Positions 34,073 through 42,704 of a DNA stretch of 64,000 nucleotides are shown in pieces. The stretch's first letter is position 1. Each line of letters opens with the position of its first letter. The stretch is from UBA5070 sp035352895 (GTDB lineage: Bacteria > Fibrobacterota > Fibrobacteria > UBA5070): NCBI GenBank assembly GCA_035352895.1, contig DAOPYN010000003.1, positions 1 to 64,000 of the forward strand, read 5' to 3'. The notes below the pieces were generated by a model. That model searched no databases. It saw only the letters and a list, made by a program, of their open reading frames with translations, and was not told the DNA's origin. The position numbers were made by a program, and so were the translations under genes.

Positions 34073-36031
34073 TCAACGCTCCGTCAGGACCCGATCGATG
34101 AAGGTCGCCCGTTCCGCGAGGAACGACCCGCGCAGGTGGTTGTCGTCCTTGTAGACGGGCGTCCCGTCGGGCAGGGCGTTGAGGCAGCGATCCGCGTCGC
34201 AGAGCATCTCCCACGGATCGAGGACCTCCACCCCCAGGCGACGGGCCATTTCCAGCAGATGGTCGCGCAACCCGGCCTGGTCCGCCGCGGGCGCCAGGCT
34301 GTCCGGAGCGGGAAGAACCTCCAGGGCGAACAACCTCCCCCCCCGCAATCGTTGGAACGGATCGTTCGCGATCGTGCCCGGATTGTCCAGGAGCAGGTAC
34401 ACCTTCCGGGTCTTTCCCAGCCTCCGCAGGGCATCCTCCAGATTCGCCAAGGCGATCCTGCGGCCCGTCTCGCTCGCGTAGGGATGGAAGCGACCCGCGG
34501 AATCCCTCACCAGGAAGCCTCCCGCGTCCGGAGCGGAAACGGCCAGATAGCAGTTCCAGCAGGCGCCCACCACCACCGTCCGGACACCGGGATCCTCCGC
34601 CGCCGCGTAGAACCCGTCGATCGCGTCTCCGCAACCGAGGTCCGTCGGCTTGGTGGTTCCCGGAATGGGGGGACAGGCGCCGCGGGAGGTCATCAGGACG
34701 CGATTGGATCCTTCCGCGTTTTCCGTGGCCACCTTGGCGATCCGCCCGGCGTACTGCTGGATGTGCGAATCTCCCAGGAACTGGGTGACCTCCGATCGCC
34801 TCGAGTCGATTCCGTGGTATCCCGTCCGGCCGGCGACGCGGACCAACTCGCCGGGAAAGCTCCAGTCGGCCTTGGCTTCCTCGATCCGGACCACCTCCGC
34901 CCGATCCTCGCGCGCGGGGATCCGACCAGACGACACCGCGAGGCCGAGCCCTCCACAGCAGACGATTCCCGTCAGCAGGCCTCCGACCACCCGAGGGCCC
35001 GGGCGGGAACGCAGGGGACGCTCCACCCACCTCCAGGTGAGCCACGCTAGAACCATGGCGACGGAGACGGCCACGAGCCTGGCGGGTACGGAAACCGCCG
35101 CCCCCGCCTCGATCCGGACGAAGGCGAGGATCGGCCAGTGCCACAGGTACAGGGGATAGCTGATCCCGCCCAGCCAGACCAGCCGAGGCCTTTCCAGGAC
35201 CATCCGGTGGAACCAGCCGCCCCGCCCCGGCCCCACCAGGAGCACGGTGGCGCAGACGGGCAGCAGCGCCCACCAGCCCGGGTAGGTGCAATTCCTGTCG
35301 ACGACGGCAAACCCCACCGCCAACAGGAACGCACCCGCGGTGGATGCGGCCTCCTTCCGCCAGGCCGGAACGGCGGAATCGTTCCCGCCCCCCAAGGGCA
35401 CGGCCAGCGCTGCGCCGGCCAGAAGCTCCCAGAACCTGGATATCGGCAGATAGTAGGCCATGGAGGGGTTGGCCGCGGCCAGATGGACTCCCGCGGCGAA
35501 GGAGGCCGCGATCGCCAGGACGATCGCGGGAAGCATCCATCTCCTTTGGAACTTCCAGAGAAGGGCCAGCACCAGCGGCCATCCCAGGTAGAACTGGATC
35601 TCCACGGCCAGGCTCCAGAAATGGAGCATGGGGATGGTCTCCGCGGCCGCCTCGAAATACCCGCTCTCGCGCCACAGGACCAGGTTCGAGAGCCACACGC
35701 AGGCCGCGGCGATGTGCCGTCCCAGAGATCCGAATTCCCGGGGGAACAGCACCAGCCAGCCGGCCGCGGCGATCGCCGGCAGCACCGCAAGCAGCGCCGG
35801 AGCCAGTCGCCGGACGCGACGCGCGTAGAAATCGCGGTAGGACAACGTCCCTTCCAGAAGACGGCTCCCGAGGATCCCCGTGATCAGGAAACCCGAGATC
35901 ACGAAGAAGACATCCACTCCGACGAATCCTCCGGGGAGGACTCCGGGAAAAGCGTGGAACAGGACCACCGCCACCACCGCCACCGCGCGCAGTCCCTCGA
36001 TGTCCGTCCGCCGATCAGCCAATGGATCCAC
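34073..36031 (-). CDS. OafA/YrhL-type membrane O-acyltransferase with SGNH domain
   Basis: The 652-residue protein has an acyltransferase-3 domain (opening RTDIEGLRAVAVVAVVLFHA, then GFVGVDVFFVISGFLIT and the Arg-rich YARRVRRL loop) with about ten membrane helices to residue 370, and a C-terminal periplasmic SGNH-type domain with the block I motif FLGDSHIQQY near residue 418 and the late KDDNHL motif near 629. Such proteins O-acetylate lipopolysaccharide, capsule or peptidoglycan. No ATG fits, so a GTG at 36031 preceded by GAGG was chosen; it begins nine residues before the conserved DIEGLRA. The target polymer is unknown. Confidence 0.88.
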   Translation of the reverse strand: MDPLADRRTDIEGLRAVAVVAVVLFHAFPGVLPGGFVGVDVFFVISGFLITGILGSRLLEGTLSYRDFYARRVRRLAPALLAVLPAIAAAGWLVLFPREFGSLGRHIAAACVWLSNLVLWRESGYFEAAAETIPMLHFWSLAVEIQFYLGWPLVLALLWKFQRRWMLPAIVLAIAASFAAGVHLAAANPSMAYYLPISRFWELLAGAALAVPLGGGNDSAVPAWRKEAASTAGAFLLAVGFAVVDRNCTYPGWWALLPVCATVLLVGPGRGGWFHRMVLERPRLVWLGGISYPLYLWHWPILAFVRIEAGAAVSVPARLVAVSVAMVLAWLTWRWVERPLRSRPGPRVVGGLLTGIVCCGGLGLAVSSGRIPAREDRAEVVRIEEAKADWSFPGELVRVAGRTGYHGIDSRRSEVTQFLGDSHIQQYAGRIAKVATENAEGSNRVLMTSRGACPPIPGTTKPTDLGCGDAIDGFYAAAEDPGVRTVVVGACWNCYLAVSAPDAGGFLVRDSAGRFHPYASETGRRIALANLEDALRRLGKTRKVYLLLDNPGTIANDPFQRLRGGRLFALEVLPAPDSLAPAADQAGLRDHLLEMARRLGVEVLDPWEMLCDADRCLNALPDGTPVYKDDNHLRGSFLAERATFIDRVLTER

Positions 36032-36087
36032 CTCGCCTCGCCCGACCACCAAACCGAAAGAACGGAATGCCCGAACGGAACCGTCCT

Positions 36088-36471
36088 TCAGGCCACGGAA
36101 TCGCCGTCGCCGCGGCTGTTCTCGGAATCCTGGCTGGCGAACTCGGGAAGCTCCAGGGCAAGCCAGGGGCCACGCACCTGGCGGACCGTCACGGCACGCG
36201 GGAGGGCCACCACCACGATGCCCATGCGCACGAACTTCTCCTGGAGATCGTCGTCGGCCTGGGGCTCCACCACGCCCACGGCCCCCAGCATCCAGACGGA
36301 AGCCACGAGGCGATCCGGATCGAAGGCTTGGCCGCGCATGGGATTCTCCACGAAACCCACCTCGTCGGATTCGTCCACCAGAGCCCACAGCGCGGCCTCG
36401 TGGAGGGAAGAGGTGATGGCGGCGTTCCAGCCGTCGTCGTTGACCACGGGTACGCAGAGGATCTTGGACAT
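36088..36471 (-). CDS. Dinitrogenase Fe-Mo cofactor-like (NifX/NifB C-terminal) protein
   Basis: The 127-residue protein resembles the NifX/dinitrogenase iron-molybdenum cofactor fold: an opening KILCVPVVNDDG, a strand pair with WALVDESDEVGFVENP, and LVASVWMLGAVGVVEPQADDDLQEKFVRMGIVVV, which aligns with the usual 'aVi.gg.G..a...L...Gi.v' part. The family binds iron-molybdenum or related clusters, but many members are found far from nitrogenase. The last 20 residues are an acidic tail. AAAGGAAG lies about 9 nt before the ATG. It follows the AnfO-like gene after 62 nt on the same strand. Family assignment is by eye and moderately sure. Confidence 0.6.
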   Translation of the reverse strand: MSKILCVPVVNDDGWNAAITSSLHEAALWALVDESDEVGFVENPMRGQAFDPDRLVASVWMLGAVGVVEPQADDDLQEKFVRMGIVVVALPRAVTVRQVRGPWLALELPEFASQDSENSRGDGDSVA

Positions 36472-36533
36472 CGGCGGGCTTCCTTTCCGTTGGGACGTCG
36501 ATGACCAAACGTACATCGCGTTCCGCGACGGAA

Positions 36534-36830
36534 TCAGGCGGCGAGATTCTCCCGCCAGACCACCTCGGCGAGTTCCTCGGGATCGCCACGAAGCTCCCAG
36601 ACCCACACCCCGGACCGTTCGAGCCATTCGTCGGCCTCGCCGAGTTCTCCGCAGACCAGCGCGAAGCAATCGTCCAGCGCGCCGACCACCGAGCCCAGGT
36701 CGGGAAGCAGAGCGAATTCGCGGACAACGAGCCACGTATCCCGGCAACGTTCGTACACCCGCACGAGGACCGCCGACTCGAGAGAACTCACGCGGTCCGC
36801 TTCGTCGACGCAAAAAGCGATGTTCCTCAT
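36534..36830 (-). CDS. AnfO-like small protein
   Basis: The 98-residue protein resembles AnfO, an accessory protein of the iron-only nitrogenase: it shares the opening NIAFCVDEADRVSSLES, the R-V-Y-E-R strand followed by W-x-V-V-R-E-F, and the DDCFALVCGELGEAD...LERSGVWVWEL pattern (AnfO: '..dck.fvaeei.GipyavLe..Gf.iWE'). AnfO's biochemical role is unclear. GGAGG lies 7 nt before the ATG, directly after a GC hairpin (36843-36870). Neighbours are a HEPN-like and a NifX-like gene; no nitrogenase genes are in the window. Confidence 0.65.
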   Translation of the reverse strand: MRNIAFCVDEADRVSSLESAVLVRVYERCRDTWLVVREFALLPDLGSVVGALDDCFALVCGELGEADEWLERSGVWVWELRGDPEELAEVVWRENLAA

Positions 36831-36842
36831 GACGCACCTCCT

Positions 36843-36870
36843 GCCCGGACACCTGTTGCAAAGTCCGGGC
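36843..36870 (-). promoter_or_regulatory. Hairpin next to the ribosome site of the AnfO-like gene
   Basis: GCCCGGAC (36843-36850) and GTCCGGGC (36863-36870) form an 8-bp inverted repeat whose 12-nt loop contains TTGCAA. It ends immediately upstream of the AGGAGG ribosome site. It could be a translational control hairpin, an attenuator remnant or an operator. Confidence 0.4.
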
Positions 36871-36945
36871 CGCCAGATCATCGCATCCGGAAATCGCTTT
36901 TGGGCGCAATACGTCGAACTTCGTCACTCCCAACCCTTGCCAATG

Positions 36946-37392
36946 TCATGCCGTGACGAACTCCGCTTCCAGCGCCAACGGAAACCTCTCCCCCTCCAAC
37001 ACCACTTCCCTGGCAGCCGACTGGAAGCGCCTTCCGACTTCGACGAGCCGAGCCAATTCTTCCCGAGTGGGGATGCACCGCTTGCGGATCTCCAGGGAGC
37101 AAAGGTCCGATCGCTCGTCCAGGAGGAGCAACGCGGACTCCAACCTGGCGGACACCGGCACGCAATGCTTCAAGGCCCAGGCGAGGTCGGCGAAGGTGTG
37201 GTTCAAGGGAAGCTCACCCAGCCCCGCGAGGATGGCCATGCAGTACTTCTCCAAGGCCATGCAGAGAAGATCGTGGACCAGCTCTTCGGTGAACACGGCC
37301 GGCCGCTTCGCCCCCCCCAACACCGCCTTGAAATACCCCTCGCCCTCGCGGAAGAACTCCTCCGCGCCGGACAATCGCTCGACAACGACCAT
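36946..37392 (-). CDS. HEPN-like helical protein
   Basis: The 148-residue, all-helical protein resembles HEPN domains: HDLLCMALEKYCMAILAGLGELPLNHTFADLAWALK gives the usual helix with A-x-E-K and a following loop with His, and CIPTREELARLVEVGRRF matches the last helices. The catalytic R-x4-6-H ribonuclease motif is not evident, so it may be a non-catalytic HEPN used for binding. The ATG at 37392 has GGGAGGG 6 nt upstream and was preferred over a TTG at 37407. It is the first of three minus-strand genes with the AnfO-like and NifX-like genes. Confidence 0.6.
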   Translation of the reverse strand: MVVVERLSGAEEFFREGEGYFKAVLGGAKRPAVFTEELVHDLLCMALEKYCMAILAGLGELPLNHTFADLAWALKHCVPVSARLESALLLLDERSDLCSLEIRKRCIPTREELARLVEVGRRFQSAAREVVLEGERFPLALEAEFVTA

Positions 37393-37414
37393 GACCGCCC
37401 TCCCCAACTACGGT

Positions 37415-37442
37415 GATCGGGCGCAGGAAGGAGCGCCCGATC
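37415..37442 (-). promoter_or_regulatory. GC-rich hairpin upstream of the HEPN-like gene
   Basis: A perfect 10-bp inverted repeat (GATCGGGCGC, 8-nt loop, GCGCCCGATC) lies about 23 nt before the ATG at 37392. No T run follows on the minus strand. It may end transcription from the gene at 37511-37897 or act as a leader structure. Confidence 0.4.
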
Positions 37443-37510
37443 CTTGATCTTTGCAAATTCCGGACCGGTCGCTTCGGGAGATGGAATCACGCACCCATGG
37501 TGCGCGCTCG

Positions 37511-37897
37511 CTAGACCATCCCCAGTTTGTTCGAGGGCTGCATCAACTTGTTCAGGGACAGCTCGGTGAGGGCTTCCGTGCCGAGAGGCTCCAGGGGCGG
37601 CAAGGCGGCGAGGTCGGTGGCGGGACCGGAGGCGCTCGCGAACGGAACCACGCCGGCGACGACCTTCTTCTGCACCCGCTCGACCGGTTCCGGCTGTTTG
37701 GGCGCATCGACCGCGTCCGTCCGGACCTCGGGTCGGACGGATGCCTGGAGGATGTAGTCGGGACCGAACGGCGAGTCCTGGTTGGGAGAACTTCCCGGCA
37801 ACACAACGGGTGCCGGTTCGGGCGCCACGCCCTGGATACGAGAAGCGTTCGGGACGCCTGGTCCTACGGAACTGATGTTGGAAAGTGGTGTGGACAT
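37511..37897 (-). CDS. Small hypothetical protein, Pro/Ser-rich
   Basis: The 128-residue product is rich in Pro, Ser, Val and Ala with no hydrophobic segment and low sequence complexity, so it is probably disordered. The frame is supported by GGAGG 7 nt before the ATG and a proper stop, and there is no better frame in the region. I recognise no family. The upstream 170 bases up to the tRNA-Lys hold no other gene that I can see. Confidence 0.6.
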   Translation of the reverse strand: MSTPLSNISSVGPGVPNASRIQGVAPEPAPVVLPGSSPNQDSPFGPDYILQASVRPEVRTDAVDAPKQPEPVERVQKKVVAGVVPFASASGPATDLAALPPLEPLGTEALTELSLNKLMQPSNKLGMV

Positions 37898-38067
37898 GGC
37901 TGGCCTCCAGGCGTGGTGGGGTGGTTGGTCCCTTTCCTGGTTGAATGGATCTCTCTGGGAGAGTCATCGGACAGAACCACCCCGCCCTTGAGCCATTTTC
38001 ATTTGAGACGGGAGGAAGTACATTTCCCCACTCTTCTGGAATGCGGGTTTCGCCCGGTTCCGGAGTC

Positions 38068-38140
38068 GATTCGGTAGCTCAGTCGGTAGAGCAGCGGCCT
38101 TTTAAGCCGTGGGTCGAGGGTTCAAGTCCCTCCCGAGTCA
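38068..38140 (+). tRNA. tRNA-Lys (UUU anticodon)
   Basis: A 73-nt cloverleaf folds with acceptor GATTCGG/CCGAGTC (one T-G pair), D arm GCTCAGTCGGTAGAGC, anticodon stem GCGGC/GCCGT-type with loop CTTTTAA (anticodon TTT), and T arm GAGGG-TTCAAGT-CCCTC. A is the discriminator and CCA is not encoded. The mature 3' end is only 4 nt before the mfd start codon. Confidence 0.97.
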
Positions 38141-38144
38141 TACC

Positions 38145-41100
38145 ATGCGGACCGTCCGAGAGCTCCTGACGGAGCCGGAACTCTTTCCCACCCTGCGCTC
38201 GCTGGTACCTTCCCGCCCGGCGCGGGAAGTGGCTGGACTCGACGGCTCCGCGCCTTCGGTGGCCATCGCCTTGCGACACCTGGCCCGTGGAGAACAGGCG
38301 CGCACCCTGGTGGTGGCTTCCGACGCCCGCGAAATGGAACGCCTGCGCGACGATCTGGGAGCCCTGCTGGGCGACGAGATGGTCCTGCCGTTCCCCACCC
38401 TGGAGCTCAAGCCCTACGAGTGGCGACGCCCGTTCGGGGCCGCGCTGGAAAGCCGCCTCACCACCCTGGATGCGCTGCGGCGCCCCGGAGCGCGCCTGGT
38501 GGTGGCCACCGCCGCCGCGTTCGCACAGAAATTGTCCGAACCTGGAGCCATCGCCCGCGAGGCCGTGGTGCTCCGCAAGGGCGATCTCGCCGACCTCAAG
38601 GAACTGCGCCGCGAGCTCTCGCGGCTGGGCTACCGCGAAGAACCGCTTTGCGAGGAGATGGGGACGTTCTCCGTCCGCGGGGGGATCCTGGACGTCTTCG
38701 GTTACGGCATGGAGAACCCCGTCCGCGCCGAATTGTGGGGAGACGAGGTCGAATCGCTCCGCGCCTTCGATCTGTTCACCCAACGCAACACCGACGCGCT
38801 GGAGGAGATCGAGATCCTCCCCCTGGACGAGGGTCTGCCCGGCCACGACGCGCTGCAGGACGGGCTGCTTCGGCTGTTGGAAACATTCCCCGGGGAGGAC
38901 CGGCGCTTCGAGCTGGAACGCCAGCGCCTGGAGGACGAAGGCGACCGCACCGGCTGGGCCTGGCAGCGTTCGTTCTTCGCGACCCTGGACTGGACCCTCC
39001 TGGACCACCTGGGAGAGGGTGCCGAACTCTTCTTGACCGCACCACCCGAAGGGATCGTCGCCGATCTCCTGGCGCAGGCGGGGAAGGCGTGGGGATCGGC
39101 GCGCGAAACCGGCCATCTCGTGGACGCTCCGGAGAGGATATGGTTCGACCCGGCCTCGCTCGCCGAGCGGATGTCGCGGGTCCCATGCACCCGCTTCGTG
39201 CCGTTTTCCGGCGACACCGGCGCCTCGCGCGTCGACTGCCGGGTCCAGGAGAGGGTGGGCACGGGAATGGCCGAGGCGGCCTCCCGGATCAAGGACCTGG
39301 CTCGCGACGGAATCCGTCTGACGCTCCTTTCCGTGAACCAGGGGCAGGCGTCCCGCCTCGCGGAACTGTCCGAGGATCTTCCGGTGGAGCGGATCGCGGT
39401 GGGCCACCTGTCGGCGGGCTTCACCATGGTCGCCGACGGCCAGGCCTGGTGGACCGACCACCAGATCTTCCATCGCTTCGCCAGGCGCCTGCGCCGCGGA
39501 CGCTCCCGCTCGGGCGCGAGCCTTCCGGACGTGGAGTCGCTCCAGAAGGGCGACTTCGTGGTCCACGAGGTCCACGGCATCGGCAAGTACCTGGGCATCG
39601 AGCGCATCAAGGCCGGCGACCAGGAAGTCGACGTGCTGGTGATCCAGTACGAGGGCAAGGACAGGCTGCGCGTGCCGGTCGCCGAAATGGCCCGGCTGGC
39701 CCGCTACGGCTCCCGCGAAGGCGAGGCTCCGCAGCTGCACAAGCTGGGAGGCCGGACCTGGGAAGTCCTCCAGGAAAAGACGAAGAAGGCCGTCCAGGAG
39801 ATGGCCCGGGAACTGGTGGAGCTCTACGCCAAGCGATCGGTGGCCACGCGCGATCCCTATCCGCTGGACGACCACTTCCAGAGGGAATTCGAGGATTCCT
39901 TCCCTTGGGACCTCACCCCGGACCAGGCCCGCGCGGTGGAGGACGCCAAGGGCGACCTCCAGGGAGCCTCGCCCATGGATCGGCTGGTGTGCGGCGACGT
40001 GGGATTCGGAAAGACGGAAGTCGCCGTGCGCGCCCTGTTCAAGATCGCCATGGGTCGCCGCCAGGCCGCCGTGCTCGCACCCACCACGCTGTTGGCCAGC
40101 CAGCATGCGCAGACCCTGCAGGACCGCTTCTCCGAATGGCCCATCCGGGTGGAGCTGCTGAACCGATTCGTGTCGGCCAAGGACCAGAAGCGGATCCTCA
40201 AGGATCTGGAGGACGGCAAGGTCGACGTGATCGTCGGCACCCACCGCATCCTGGCCAAGGACGTGAAATTCCGCGACCTGGGCCTGCTGGTGCTGGACGA
40301 GGAGCAGAAGTTCGGGGTCAAGCAGAAGGAACGCCTCAAGGAGATGCGCCACGAGGTGGACGTGCTCACCCTGACCGCCACCCCCATTCCGCGCACGCTC
40401 CACATGGCCCTGGCCGGCGCCCGCGACATTTCCATCATCTCCACTCCGCCCCGCAACCGCCTGCCGGTGGAGACCCGGGTCCGCAACTACCACGACGAAT
40501 CGCTGGCCGATGCGGTGAGGGACGAGATCGATCGCGGAGGCCAGGTGTTCGTCGTGCTTCCACGCATCGAGGGCCTGGAATCCGTGGCGGCCACCATCGA
40601 GGAGCAGGTGCCCCAGGCGCGGGTGTGCATCGGGCATGGCCAGATGGGCGAAGACGAGCTGGAACAGGTGATGTCGGCCTTCCTCTCGCGGGAATTCGAC
40701 GTGCTGGTCTCCACCACCATCGTGGAATCCGGACTGGACATCCCGTCCGTGAACACCATCTGCGTGCTGGATTCGCACAAGTTCGGACTGTCCCAGCTCC
40801 ACCAGCTGCGCGGTCGGGTGGGACGCTCCGACATCCACGCCTTCTGCCATCTCTTCGTGCCGGATCTGGAGCGTCTGCCCCAGGACGCCAAGCGTCGACT
40901 GCAAGCCCTGGAGCAATTCACCGATCTGGGTTCCGGCTACGCGATCGCCATGCGCGACCTCGAGATCCGCGGTGCAGGCAACTTGCTGGGCCACAAGCAG
41001 CACGGCTTCTCCGCCGCGGTTGGATTCGAGACCTATTGCCGCATCCTCAAGGAGGCCGTGGAGGAGCTCCAAGGCAAGGAGCCTCCCAAGTCTCCGTTGG

Positions 41101-41570
41101 AGCCCCGCATCGAACTGGATGGCTCCGCCTACCTCCCCGAGGATTTCGTTTCCGACTCGCACCTGCGCATCCAGCTCTACCAGCGCATCTCGCGATCCAA
41201 GTCGCTGCAAGACCTCGACCGGATGATGGTGGAACTGCGGGAACGCTTCGGCCCCGTCCCCGAGCCCGCCCACATGGTGATCCGCATGATGCAGTGCCGG
41301 ATCGCCGCCCGCGCATCGGGCGTGGCGGTGGGCGGAATCGCCAAGGGACGGATGATCCTGGAGTTCGACGAGGCCTGGCGTCCGGAGCTTTCGCTTCTCA
41401 AGGAACGTGCCAACGGATTGCGCCCTCGCATCGAATGGCTCGCCGCGACGCCTCCGTTGCGCATGGTGGCCGATCTCACGGGCTATCCGCCATCCAGGCA
41501 GCAGGAAGAGTTTCTGATCGTGTTGCGCAGGCTCTCCGGCGAGGCATCGCCGTCGTCTTCGCCCGTCTGA
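38145..41570 (+). CDS. mfd: Transcription-repair coupling factor Mfd
   Basis: The 1141-residue protein removes RNA polymerase stalled at DNA lesions and recruits the UvrA repair machinery. The N-terminal UvrB-homology region (TLELKPYEWRRP, FSVRGGILDVFGYG), the CarD-like RNA polymerase-interaction domain (LQKGDFVVHEVHGIGKYLG), the RecG-like translocase with Walker A GDVGFGKTEVAVRA near 617 and the DEEQ box near 718 (LDEEQKFGVKQKE), and the C-terminal TRCF domain are all seen. The length is typical. The ATG at 38145 begins 4 nt after tRNA-Lys; there is no Shine-Dalgarno sequence, since the upstream bases are the tRNA itself. Confidence 0.98.
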   Translation: MRTVRELLTEPELFPTLRSLVPSRPAREVAGLDGSAPSVAIALRHLARGEQARTLVVASDAREMERLRDDLGALLGDEMVLPFPTLELKPYEWRRPFGAALESRLTTLDALRRPGARLVVATAAAFAQKLSEPGAIAREAVVLRKGDLADLKELRRELSRLGYREEPLCEEMGTFSVRGGILDVFGYGMENPVRAELWGDEVESLRAFDLFTQRNTDALEEIEILPLDEGLPGHDALQDGLLRLLETFPGEDRRFELERQRLEDEGDRTGWAWQRSFFATLDWTLLDHLGEGAELFLTAPPEGIVADLLAQAGKAWGSARETGHLVDAPERIWFDPASLAERMSRVPCTRFVPFSGDTGASRVDCRVQERVGTGMAEAASRIKDLARDGIRLTLLSVNQGQASRLAELSEDLPVERIAVGHLSAGFTMVADGQAWWTDHQIFHRFARRLRRGRSRSGASLPDVESLQKGDFVVHEVHGIGKYLGIERIKAGDQEVDVLVIQYEGKDRLRVPVAEMARLARYGSREGEAPQLHKLGGRTWEVLQEKTKKAVQEMARELVELYAKRSVATRDPYPLDDHFQREFEDSFPWDLTPDQARAVEDAKGDLQGASPMDRLVCGDVGFGKTEVAVRALFKIAMGRRQAAVLAPTTLLASQHAQTLQDRFSEWPIRVELLNRFVSAKDQKRILKDLEDGKVDVIVGTHRILAKDVKFRDLGLLVLDEEQKFGVKQKERLKEMRHEVDVLTLTATPIPRTLHMALAGARDISIISTPPRNRLPVETRVRNYHDESLADAVRDEIDRGGQVFVVLPRIEGLESVAATIEEQVPQARVCIGHGQMGEDELEQVMSAFLSREFDVLVSTTIVESGLDIPSVNTICVLDSHKFGLSQLHQLRGRVGRSDIHAFCHLFVPDLERLPQDAKRRLQALEQFTDLGSGYAIAMRDLEIRGAGNLLGHKQHGFSAAVGFETYCRILKEAVEELQGKEPPKSPLEPRIELDGSAYLPEDFVSDSHLRIQLYQRISRSKSLQDLDRMMVELRERFGPVPEPAHMVIRMMQCRIAARASGVAVGGIAKGRMILEFDEAWRPELSLLKERANGLRPRIEWLAATPPLRMVADLTGYPPSRQQEEFLIVLRRLSGEASPSSSPV

Positions 41571-41599
41571 AACGTCCAGCCAAGCCGGGTTCTTCGCCC

Positions 41600-41607
41600 T
41601 AAGTTCC
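41600..41607 (+). promoter_or_regulatory. TAnnTT promoter-like box before a secreted-protein gene
   Basis: TAAGTTCC lies 44 nt before the ATG at 41651. It fits the TAnnTT pattern; the AGAGG ribosome site lies between box and start, so this gene would have a normal leader. Confidence 0.3.
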
Positions 41608-41650
41608 TGGTCTTCCTGGTCGGGTCCTCTCCTGAATCGACAGAGGTACG

Positions 41651-42700
41651 ATGTCATCGCCTTCCCCTTTCCTGCTGTCATTGGTTCTCGGCGCACTCGC
41701 CCATGCCGGTGGATTCCATCTTGTGGGTTCCACCTGGAAACTCCAGTCGGCCGGAGCGTCCGCGAGCACGTTCACCGCCTACCGCTACGACAACGCGGGC
41801 CATCGGATCCGGGAAACGGTCTACGCGCCGGACTCCATGGGAACCATCGGCGGCGAAACCTTCTTCGAATACGACCAGGGAGGACGGCTCGCACGCACGA
41901 TCGTGCTGGCCAACGGCGACACCAGCTCCATCGCGATCGTTTCCAGGGATTCCAAGGACCGCATCCTGGCCACGACGGTGTTCGCGGCGAACAATGCGCT
42001 GCGGTACGTGGACAGCAACGCCTTCCGCGGAGATTTCCTGGAGCGCACTTGGCGCACCAACGCGACGGGAAGGATCCTTTCCTTGCACAGGTTCGATTCG
42101 ATCCCGGGAGTCTCGACGATGGACTCGCTCTTCGCCCTCGATGGATCGGACAAGCTCGCACCAGTCCAAGTCAAGGTCGCGAAACTGGAGACTTCGGGCC
42201 GCGTTTCTTCCGAAGCTTCGTGGCAGTGCTCCGATGCCATCTGCTACCGGACCGGCACACGCAAGATGGCCTATTCCGGCTACAGGTTGCAATCGGTGGT
42301 TGGCTGGGAGGGCGACGGCACCGGTGGAGCCCTCGTGGATTCCATCCACTTCGGTTACGACGAGCACGACAATCGCGTCTCCGAGGATTGGTTCGACGCC
42401 GACCGCTCCCCCACCCAGAGCTGGATCCACACATGGGCCCCGGATCCGATTTCGTGGCTTCGCGCCCGACCTGCATCGGCTCGCCCCGTGGGCATCTCCA
42501 TTGTCGGACGGGAATTGACCGTCCCTCGGGCCGCGGTTTCCCTGGCGCTGCTGGACCACCGGGGTCGAGTCCACTGGTCGCGGAACCTGGCAGGCGAAGA
42601 TCGGATCGTCCTGCCGGCATCCCTCGCTTCCGGCTCCTACCTGGCGACGATCCTCCTTCCCCGGGGACGACTCGCCTCCCAGCTCCTGGTGGGGGATTGA
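41651..42700 (+). CDS. Secreted protein with YD-like repeats and possible C-terminal sorting domain
   Basis: The 349-residue product has a signal peptide (MSSPSPFLLSLVLGALAHA) and a body with several short Y-D/N-x-x-G/H units (AYRYDNAGHRIRETVYA, FEYDQGGRLARTIV, FGYDEHDNRVSEDWF), the pattern of YD/RHS-like beta repeats. The last 80 residues (VSLALLDHRGRVHWSRNLAGEDR, then LASGSYLATILLP) resemble a type IX-secretion C-terminal domain, whose usual form is 'v.v.d..Gr.v...' then 'l..GvYlv.v'. AGAGG lies a few bases before the ATG. It is followed 4 nt later by the collagen/RCC1 gene, so the pair forms an operon. Function is unknown; cell-surface or secreted. Confidence 0.75.
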   Translation: MSSPSPFLLSLVLGALAHAGGFHLVGSTWKLQSAGASASTFTAYRYDNAGHRIRETVYAPDSMGTIGGETFFEYDQGGRLARTIVLANGDTSSIAIVSRDSKDRILATTVFAANNALRYVDSNAFRGDFLERTWRTNATGRILSLHRFDSIPGVSTMDSLFALDGSDKLAPVQVKVAKLETSGRVSSEASWQCSDAICYRTGTRKMAYSGYRLQSVVGWEGDGTGGALVDSIHFGYDEHDNRVSEDWFDADRSPTQSWIHTWAPDPISWLRARPASARPVGISIVGRELTVPRAAVSLALLDHRGRVHWSRNLAGEDRIVLPASLASGSYLATILLPRGRLASQLLVGD

Positions 42701-42704
42701 ACCC

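Noticed and set aside
36088..37392. A nitrogenase gene cluster
   Set aside because: Only accessory-like proteins are seen; no nitrogenase structural genes, nifB or nifEN are present.
38079..41696. A 1205-codon open frame antisense to mfd, and similar long frames opposite other genes (24437-27229, 30449-32476, 42171-43775)
   Set aside because: They mirror real genes on the other strand, have low-complexity Gly/Arg/His-rich translations without domains, and are expected in GC-rich DNA.
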